26,551 bases of DNA from Azolla pinnata. Its lineage: Eukaryota; Streptophyta; Polypodiopsida; Salviniales; Salviniaceae. This document shows, piece by piece, positions 20,589 through 26,551 of the stretch. The stretch is taken from positions 55,210-81,760 of the forward strand of contig JBBBWG010000670.1 of NCBI GenBank assembly GCA_037176905.1. Reading direction: 5' to 3'. Position numbers and translations under genes: made by a program. The number at the start of each line of letters is the position of its first letter. Position 1 is the stretch's first letter. A model generated the notes under the pieces. That model saw only the letters and a list, made by a program, of their open reading frames with translations, was not told where the DNA came from and searched no databases.

Positions 20589-22067
20589 TCACTGTGGGTT
20601 CAGTTCAGGTTTCCAAGTTCCTTGTATACTTGGGAAATGTGTGATTACCCGGGTCCTTAGCTTGATTACCTTCCTTCCAACACAGCTTCGTAGTCTATTT
20701 GCTTGTAGCAGTACCTCATCATCATCCAAATTCCTGATACTCACTACTCTGTCCCTGTGATTCACTACAGCCATAACCAGAACAACTCCTTCACTATGTT
20801 GTAAAAACAAACATTTTACGAGGAAATGGTAGAGTTTAAATGCCCACAGACACCAAAATATTCACCATACGGCCACAGCATCATATGCCTTGCTACATTT
20901 ACAATACGCATATGCATGCAAGCATGAGAGAGAGAGAGAGAGATACCGTAAAAGCCTTTTAGCCAAGGATGTCGCCCACGGTGGAGCATTGTTTCTATTT
21001 CCAGTTGAGGGTTCTTCTCTTTAAATGCAGGTAATAGTTTCTCCACAAACTCTCTGAAAATGTAAGTAATGCATTAGCATATTTGTTATATGCAGTCTTT
21101 TCAAACGAAAACTAGATTGAAAGCCATTATCTACTTTATTGTTAGCTTCCAGTAAATATCAAAAAACTTTTGATAATTCAATCTCCAGCTCGAGGTCTTA
21201 TTGTGAGTAATGAAGTGCCAGCTTGATTCCTTCAATATTGAAAACAAATTCTTACATTGTCTTCCCGCATTCCAGGTTTTATGAGTCTACCTCCTTCAGA
21301 TCATCCACATTGCTTTCAAACTTTACGTTCTCAAGGATTAATATTAGCATCTCATGGCTGTCTGATAACTCAATTGGATTCTATCCATACAAGTTTTACA
21401 CAACCAAGAAGTGCTTCCTCTCTAATGGATTGCACGCTGATAACCATATAGTCAGTGGATATTTGATCAATAGGCCACAATTCTTATCACCATTTGATGT
21501 TAACAAACGTGCGTGCTACCAAGCTCGTTCTAAAATACAACATCAAAGAATCGATGCAATTATTTGCATCCAAGTAAGTAGCCTACATCATGAAAAATGT
21601 AACATATCCCCGCATTTATTTTCTCATTACCACGGGAATGAAGCTTGGCCGAAGGGCTTCTAGAGGATATCACATCAACAATACATGCCTTCTCTTGCTG
21701 TGATATTTTTTCAAGAGCATGCAAGAACTTCACCACTTAAAGGCATAGAATTGAGTTCAAATCACCGTGCGAATGTACTCGTGGATCAGCCTGGATGGCA
21801 ATGGCGTCATCCAAAATTCCTCTTTGGCAGAAAGAACGAAGAATCGGAATAGGTGATATCTGATCGAGCAAAACGCAAACGAAAAACCAGAAAGGACAGG
21901 AAAAAACAAAACCTGGAAGTATGCAAAGAGAAAGAGGCGGGGCGGGGGGGGGGGGAGATAGAACAAAGAAATGAAAAGAGAGAGGACCTGGCTCCCCGAC
22001 TGCTACCAGAGAAATCACAGTAGGCGACGACGAGCTTCTTCAGCTGCCAGACCCCTCGCAACGCCAT
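20589..22067 (-). CDS. mitochondrial large-subunit ribosomal protein, L51/S25/CI-B8 family (mL43 type)
   Basis: Three exons: 22067-21988 (26 codons plus 2 bases), 21053-20947 (107 bases) and 20764-20589 (ending TGA). GT-AG borders and phases (2, then 1) agree, giving 120 aa, the normal length for the plant protein. The N-terminus MALRGVWQLKKLVVAYCDF and the following SGSSRGAR match the plant family closely. So do PAFKEKNPQLE in exon 2 and RNLDDDEVLLQANRLR, GRKVIKLRTR and SIQGTW in exon 3. The fold is thioredoxin-like and the protein is part of the mitochondrial ribosome (family knowledge); NDUFA2 of complex I shares the fold but is shorter and lacks this C-terminal tail. Intron 1 is 934 bp and intron 2 is 182 bp. 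On the sense strand the 5' leader is strongly TTC/CTT-rich and ends with GTC repeats just before the ATG. The gene is divergent from the carrier gene on the right. Confidence 0.93.
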
Positions 22068-22073
22068 AGACGA

Positions 22074-22182
22074 CGACGACGACGACGAAGAAGAAGAAGA
22101 AGAAGAAGAAGAGCAAAATTCAGAAGAAGAGCAAAACTCAGAAGGAGAAGAAGAAGAAGAAGAAGAAGGAGAAGGAGAAGTT
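22074..22182 (-). repeat. GAC and GAA triplet tracts in the mitoribosomal protein leader
   Basis: On plus the sequence runs GAC repeats (to about 22086), then GAA/AAG repeats to about 22182. On the sense (minus) strand this is a long pyrimidine leader, TTC/CTT then GTC, directly before the start codon. Plant translation-apparatus genes often have pyrimidine-rich leaders; here it is also a plain microsatellite. Confidence 0.8.
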
Positions 22183-22217
22183 CGTATTTTATGAAATTCT
22201 CCAAAATACCCTCCACC

Positions 22218-22225
22218 GTATATAC
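22218..22225 (-). promoter_or_regulatory. possible TATA box of the mitoribosomal protein gene
   Basis: GTATATAC lies about 150 bases upstream of the ATG on the minus strand, just beyond the CT-rich leader and before the telo-box array. The spacing is plausible for a core promoter, but no transcription start is known. Confidence 0.3.
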
Positions 22226-22231
22226 CACTCC

Positions 22232-22462
22232 TCTCGTATTTCCTAAAACCCTAAACCCTCTAAAACACTAAAACCCTAAACCCTAAAACCCTAAAACCCT
22301 AAAACCATAAACCCTAAGTCCTGAACCCTAAAACCCTAAAACCCCAAACCCTGAATCTTGAACCCTAAAACCCAGAATCCATAAACCCTAATTCTTGAAC
22401 CCTAAAACACTGAAACCCTGAATCCTGAACCCTAAAACGCTAAAACCCTAAACTCTAAACAC
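22232..22462. repeat. telomere-like array (CCCTAAA), opposite in strand to the left arrays
   Basis: About 230 bp of CCCTAAA/CCCTAAAA units with variants such as CCTGAACC and CTGAATCC. The C-rich strand is plus, the reverse of the arrays at 3288-5003. It begins about 165 bp upstream of the mitoribosomal protein ATG and lies about 1.2 kb upstream of the carrier ATG. Telo-boxes (AAACCCTA) are a known promoter element of plant ribosomal and other growth-related genes. Confidence 0.85.
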
Positions 22463-23300
22463 TAAAAACTTGTACCTGGAACTCTCACACGGATATTATT
22501 CTTGGCCACTGCCCCTTCCCACTGACCTCCTCGAATGAGATGCTCGTGCTCTGATGCCTGCCATGCAGTGCTGTTCATCGAATGGCTCGAGAATTGCCTT
22601 CGCTGATACTACGCTCTGCTTTGATCTCGCTGTTCCACGTGTCAATTGTCGAAACTCCATGGATGTATGTACGAGTCTCGCTAATAATATCTGGAAAGTC
22701 GTGGCAAAGATGGGTGATTGAGGGAAATCAGGAGCTAATCAAGCTTTAATTCAAGTCCACCTTCGGAGAGATTCGTAGCACTGGGATTCGGCAGATGTTC
22801 TTGTCGAGTCTAGAAAAGTCTGCTCGACCCGCGAGATGAAGGCAAGATCGCTAGATCCAGCAAGATCAGAAAATAGACGTCGCAACGTTGTGCCATCACG
22901 CTGATTCCAGCACCACGCCATGACTTCTTTGCCGAAGAGCTTGAGCCAGAAAAGACATCTATATGTCGAGGACGAGTGCAAGGATTATTATTAACAAAGT
23001 CATCACCTCACCATCAGTGCGGCGAAATGTGACGAGAACATCATCTGATTGCTTGCTAAGTTGCGTGCTTGCTTCATCATCATTCATCATCATCATCATC
23101 ATCTTCTTCTTCTTCTTTCTTTTTAAGCACATACACTGTAGACACTGGATTCGAATCGGCAGAACAAAACAAAACAAAACAAAACAAAACAGAATCAAAC
23201 AGAACAAATCCAGGGACTAAAACATAAGAAACCTGATGATGGTGATCATTTGCATGGACCCCAATGCATGAAACTCTTCAAGTAGAAAAACAAAAGAAAA
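22463..23300. other. divergent intergenic region with G-box and simple repeats
   Basis: A CACGTG G-box (CCACGTGTC context, ABRE-like) lies at 22636-22641. CATCAT/CTTCTT runs occur near 23080-23120 and an AAAAC run at about 23163-23192. No coding exon is supported. The region probably holds the promoter of the plus-strand carrier gene. Confidence 0.45.
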
Positions 23301-23325
23301 ACAAAAGAAAAACAAAAGAAAGAAG

Positions 23326-23377
<52 letters not shown>

Positions 23378-23419
23378 GAAGAAGAAGAAGAAGAAGAAGA
23401 AGAAGAAGAAGAAGCAGAA
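23301..23419. repeat. CT dinucleotide and GAA triplet microsatellites
   Basis: About 23 CT repeats (23328-23374) abut about 14 GAA repeats (23374-23417), preceded by AACAAAAGAAA repeats (from about 23287). Such a switch from pyrimidines to purines can adopt unusual structures. It lies about 250-350 bp upstream of the carrier start codon. Confidence 0.85.
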
Positions 23420-23501
23420 GCAGAGATGTGGCAGTCATGAGCTTCCAGTAAATCCACAGTCTTCGAGGCAGCGAGAGGGAGAGATCCTGGCTGCGGTGAA
23501 A

Positions 23502-23531
23502 CCCTAACCCTAACCCTAACCCTAACCCTAA
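23502..23531 (+). promoter_or_regulatory. five perfect CCCTAA units (telo-box) upstream of the carrier gene
   Basis: There are five exact CCCTAA hexamers, with AAACCCTAA at the left end, about 135 bp upstream of the carrier ATG and in the CCCTAA sense orientation. The unit is the six-base form rather than the seven-base plant telomere unit. It could act as a telo-box or be a short interstitial telomere insertion. Confidence 0.6.
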
Positions 23532-23666
23532 GTTTGTTCTCTGTCCAGGCCTGATGCATATGTTTCTCTCTGCTCTGCGAGACAGTGATAGAGGGAGAGA
23601 GGGAGAGGGAGAGAGAGAGAGATATGCTTCTTGGTTTCAGGTACCTTCTGATGTATTTTGCAGGCC

Positions 23667-26158
23667 ATGGCTTCCAATGTCTCCATCTCCCCCTCCGTTG
23701 CTCCTGACATCAACAAGATGAGCCCCTCCCTCTCCGTGGGCAAGAAGAGAAAGGAAACGGATATACCTGCCTATGTGAAAGCCATCTCCGGCTCCTTGGG
23801 TGGTACGGTGGAAGCTTGCTGTCTGCAGCCCATCGACGTGATCAAGACTCGGCTTCAGCTCGATGGCGCCAGGCAGTACCGGGGGATATCGCACTGCGGG
23901 AAGTCCATCGTTCAACAGGAAGGCGTCAAAGCTCTGTGGAAGGGTCTTACGCCATTTGCAACGCATCTTACCCTTAAGTACACTCTCCGGATGGGCTCGA
24001 ATGCGCTGTTTCAGGTCTTCTTCAGAGATCCCCGCACAGGAGAGCTCACCCATGGCGGTAGACTGATGGCTGGCTTCGGTGCAGGGGTACTTGAAGCCCT
24101 TATGATTGTCACTCCTTTTGAGGTATGCCCATCCTTCCCTCGGTTTTGTCATTTTTGGCGTTGCTTGAAAGATTTGTTGCCATGAGCATATGCTATGGGG
24201 ATGGTGGAAGTTTGTAGAACTTCTCTTCTGAGCTTTGATTTATATGCATGGATATGCTGCAAAGAAGGAAATTTCAAAGCTATAATCACGACCTTGCAAG
24301 ATTTGATGCATATGAGTTGGTGGAAGTTTGTAGAAGTTCTTCTGAGCTTTGATTTATATGCATGGATATGCTGCAAAGAAGGAAATTTTAAAGCTATAAT
24401 TGCAACCTTGGAAGATTTGATGCTATGAACATGTGATATGGGGATGGTGGAATGAAGTTCTTCTGAGCTTTGATTTTTATGCATGGATATGCTGCAAAGA
24501 AGGAATTTTTATAATTATAATCGTGACCTTGCCAAATTTGCTGCTATGAGCATATGCTATGGCGATGGTGGAAGCTTGTAGAAGTTCTTCTGAGCTTTGA
24601 TTTACCTGCATGGATATGCTGCAAAGAAGGAAATTTTAAAGTTAGTATTGCAATCTTGTGCTACAAAGCAGCAGAATAATCTCAGAATTCTATTAAAGAG
24701 TTGGCTCTATAATCATAGTCATATGCAACAGAGAAGCTGAGACTTCACAAAGCTCTGAAGTGCATCTATACGAAGAAAAGATGTCGTAAAAACATGCTCA
24801 GAAAATGACCACAACTTGTCTGCAAAGAACGCAAAGTTCTTTATTAATCCAAAAGTCTTCCATTTTTTATGCATAATTGCATGTGCTACAGAGAAGCTGA
24901 GGTTTCAAGAACATTTCTTTTCAATTAGTGTTCCATAATAAGGATCAAGGTTTCTATTGCAGTCAATGTTGAATTGTAGACATAGCAATGAAATTGATTC
25001 AGGTTAATGACGTTAAAAGTAGTTGAAATCCAGTCTTAAGATAGGCCTATCAGCTTGTGAAATGCTTTATTACTGTTAAGATTATGAGTGTGAATGATGG
25101 TTATTCTAAAATTCCGAGCAAAATGACAATACAAAGGTTTGAGAAATGTCTGTTCTGATGTGGATAATGTTATTATCAACAACACAATATGGTTGGTGAG
25201 CCCAGAACTTGATACTTTAGCATGTTGATGTCCTTATTATCCTCTTTATTATGGGTACCAAAATGAGAGATTAGCAGCATCAGCACATTTTTTTGACTCC
25301 AATTGAAATAATTGTGACAAATGATGGCCAAGTCTAAATGAGGGTTTTGTTCGAATCCAAATAAGCATATCTATGGCGTCAGAGTGTACATAGTGGTTGT
25401 GATAGTATTGGCTATATAGAAAGACACACTGTGTATGTTTGAATTCATATTTCCTGCTTTCCTTATTCCTTGTTATGGTTCTCACTTGCTGCATTTTGAT
25501 GATGGTGAAGGATGAAAAATGCACATATTCGTGAGGTAAAGTTATTTTCGGTTTCTGCGTACTTCTCTTGACTTTTCTATCTATGAGCTTTCGTACTTAG
25601 CATTGTTAATGTTATCTCTAGGTAGTTAAGATTCGCCTACAGCAGCAACGAGGGCTAGCACTTGAGACATTTAAATATAAGGGACCTGTCCACTGTGCTG
25701 CAACTATTATGAAGGAAGAAGGATTTCTAGGTCTATGGGCAGGTGCTGCCCCCACTGTGATGAGAAATGGTGTGAACCAAGCAGCCATGTTCACGGCCAA
25801 AAATGCTTTTGATACTCTTCTATGGAATAAGCATGAAGGAGATGGCAATGTTCTTCAGCCTTGGCAATCAATGATATCGGGATTTTCTGCTGGCTTTGTT
25901 GGCCCATTCTGCACTGGTCCTTTTGATGTAGTAAAAACCAGACTAATGGCGCAAAACAGCTTGGGGGATGGATCAGGCACAGTTAAATATAAGGGAATGA
26001 TCCATGCCATTGGCCTGATTTACAAAGAGGAGGGATTGCGTGCATTATGGAAAGGATTATTACCCAGATTAATGCGGATACCACCTGGACAAGCTATTAT
26101 GTGGGCTGTTGCTGATCAAGTCACGGGACTATATGAGAGAAGATTCCATTGGAAGTAG
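23667..26158 (+). CDS. SFC1: mitochondrial succinate/fumarate carrier (SFC1 type), two exons
   Basis: Exon 1 is 23667-24122 (152 codons) and exon 2 is 25622-26158 (178 codons plus TAG). The join is phase 0 across GAG|GTATGC and CTCTAG|GTAGTT, giving 330 aa. An in-frame TGA six codons upstream (23649) supports the ATG at 23667. Three mitochondrial-carrier repeats carry the Px[DE]xx[KR] signature at 55-60 (PIDVIK), 150-155 (PFEVVK) and 252-257 (PFDVVK); the intron falls inside the second signature. Blocks such as SGSLGGTVEACCLQP, FATHLTLKYTLRMGSNA, AAPTVMRNG and RIPPGQAIMWAVADQVTGLY match the plant carrier nearly residue for residue. Role (family knowledge): an inner-membrane exchanger of fumarate and succinate that links peroxisomal or cytosolic C4 acid metabolism to the TCA cycle, important in lipid-using seedlings. 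The N-terminus (about 30 residues, Ser/Pro/Lys-rich) is roughly 20 residues longer than I recall for the Arabidopsis protein. Confidence 0.95.
24170..24665 (+). repeat. four-copy minisatellite in the carrier intron
   Basis: Four diverged units share CTATGGnGATGGTGGAA, a TAGAAGTTCTTCTGAGC word, TTTGATTTATATGCATGG and ATATGCTGCAAAGAAGGAA. The shared AGCTTTGATT word recurs near 24231, 24345, 24465 and 24593, giving periods of about 114, 120 and 128 bp. The rest of the 1499-bp intron is AT-rich unique DNA. Confidence 0.85.
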
Positions 26159-26437
26159 AAGCTGTAACTTTTCCCATCACAATTCAAGAGCAACTCCTCA
26201 GTAAAGTAAAGGGATAAAACCTTAGCAAGCTGATACTTCTCCCTGAGATCAACAAGGAAAAGGTGGTATCAATTTAGGCTAATAATGAAAGCATCAAAGC
26301 CAACATATACATGATGATGTCCACATCAGAAAATTTGTGAACACTTGATCATGATTCTGGCATTAAGAGTTTGTTTCCTATGTTTTTGGGGTGATATTTT
26401 GACAATATTTGAGGAAATTGCCATTCAAGAGAATCAT

Positions 26438-26443
26438 AATAAA
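26438..26443 (+). terminator. candidate polyadenylation signal of the carrier gene
   Basis: AATAAA lies about 280 bases after the carrier stop codon in an AT-rich 3' flank. Plant signals are loose, so this is only a candidate. The remainder of 26159-26551 shows no second gene. Confidence 0.35.
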
Positions 26444-26551
26444 GACTAACACTTCTATAGATTAAGCATAAAGAAAGACTAACACAGCAACACTCTTACT
26501 CTTTAGTACACCAACTGAGGATAGCAATGAGTTCTAGAGGTACAACTATTC

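Noticed and set aside
22751-22981. 76-aa minus-strand frame in the divergent intergenic region
   Set aside because: I saw no splice support, no recognisable motif and no neighbouring exons.
23328-23417. CRISPR-like or satellite array
   Set aside because: These are plain CT and GAA microsatellites without spacers.

Overview
The window looks like nuclear DNA of a land plant. The genes have spliced exons with GT-AG borders, the telomere-like arrays are of the plant TTTAGGG type, and there is a PLS-class pentatricopeptide repeat (PPR) protein, a plant-type RING-CH/DUF3675 ubiquitin ligase and a plant mitochondrial succinate/fumarate carrier. The wording of the PPR repeats and the microsatellite-rich, loosely packed layout would suit a fern or other seed-free vascular plant, but that is inference. 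I see no prokaryotic, viral, CRISPR or operon-type content.

Layout from left to right. (1) 957-3142, minus: a two-exon PLS-type PPR gene of about 680 aa. Its first exon carries the start codon and sits inside a small tandem duplication. (2) 3288-5003: degenerate TTTAGGG/TTAGGG arrays broken by unique DNA. (3) 5713-9694, minus: a long coiled-coil gene of the plant 'myosin heavy chain-related' / EEIG1-type NT-C2 family, for which I could join five exons; its 5' end is not resolved. (4) 10003-11224, plus: a few orphan exons of an unidentified protein. (5) 13546-15905, minus: a complete seven-exon RING-CH E3 ligase with DUF3675 and two membrane segments. (6) 15906-18200: repeats (a CATG-rich 93-bp duplication, a long CAT/ATC tract, a CATA tract), with one perfect four-unit heat-shock-type element at 17179-17196. 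(7) 18200-20588: mostly featureless. (8) 20589-22067, minus: a three-exon mitochondrial ribosomal protein of the L51/S25/CI-B8 family (mL43 type, 120 aa). (9) 22232-23531: a divergent intergenic region with telo-box arrays and purine/pyrimidine tracts. (10) 23667-26158, plus: a two-exon mitochondrial succinate/fumarate carrier (330 aa).

Three of the recognised genes are linked to organelles: the PPR protein by family, the mitoribosomal protein and the mitochondrial carrier. Each has a telomere-like (telo-box) array in its 5' flank. The mitoribosomal protein and the carrier form a head-to-head pair about 1.6 kb apart. Splice joins were made by eye and checked by reading-frame phase and family resemblance. 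No wholly new system is evident. The best leads are the telo-box/organelle association, the unidentified plus-strand exons, the frame discrepancy at the 5' edge of the coiled-coil gene, and the premature end of the PPR E motif.
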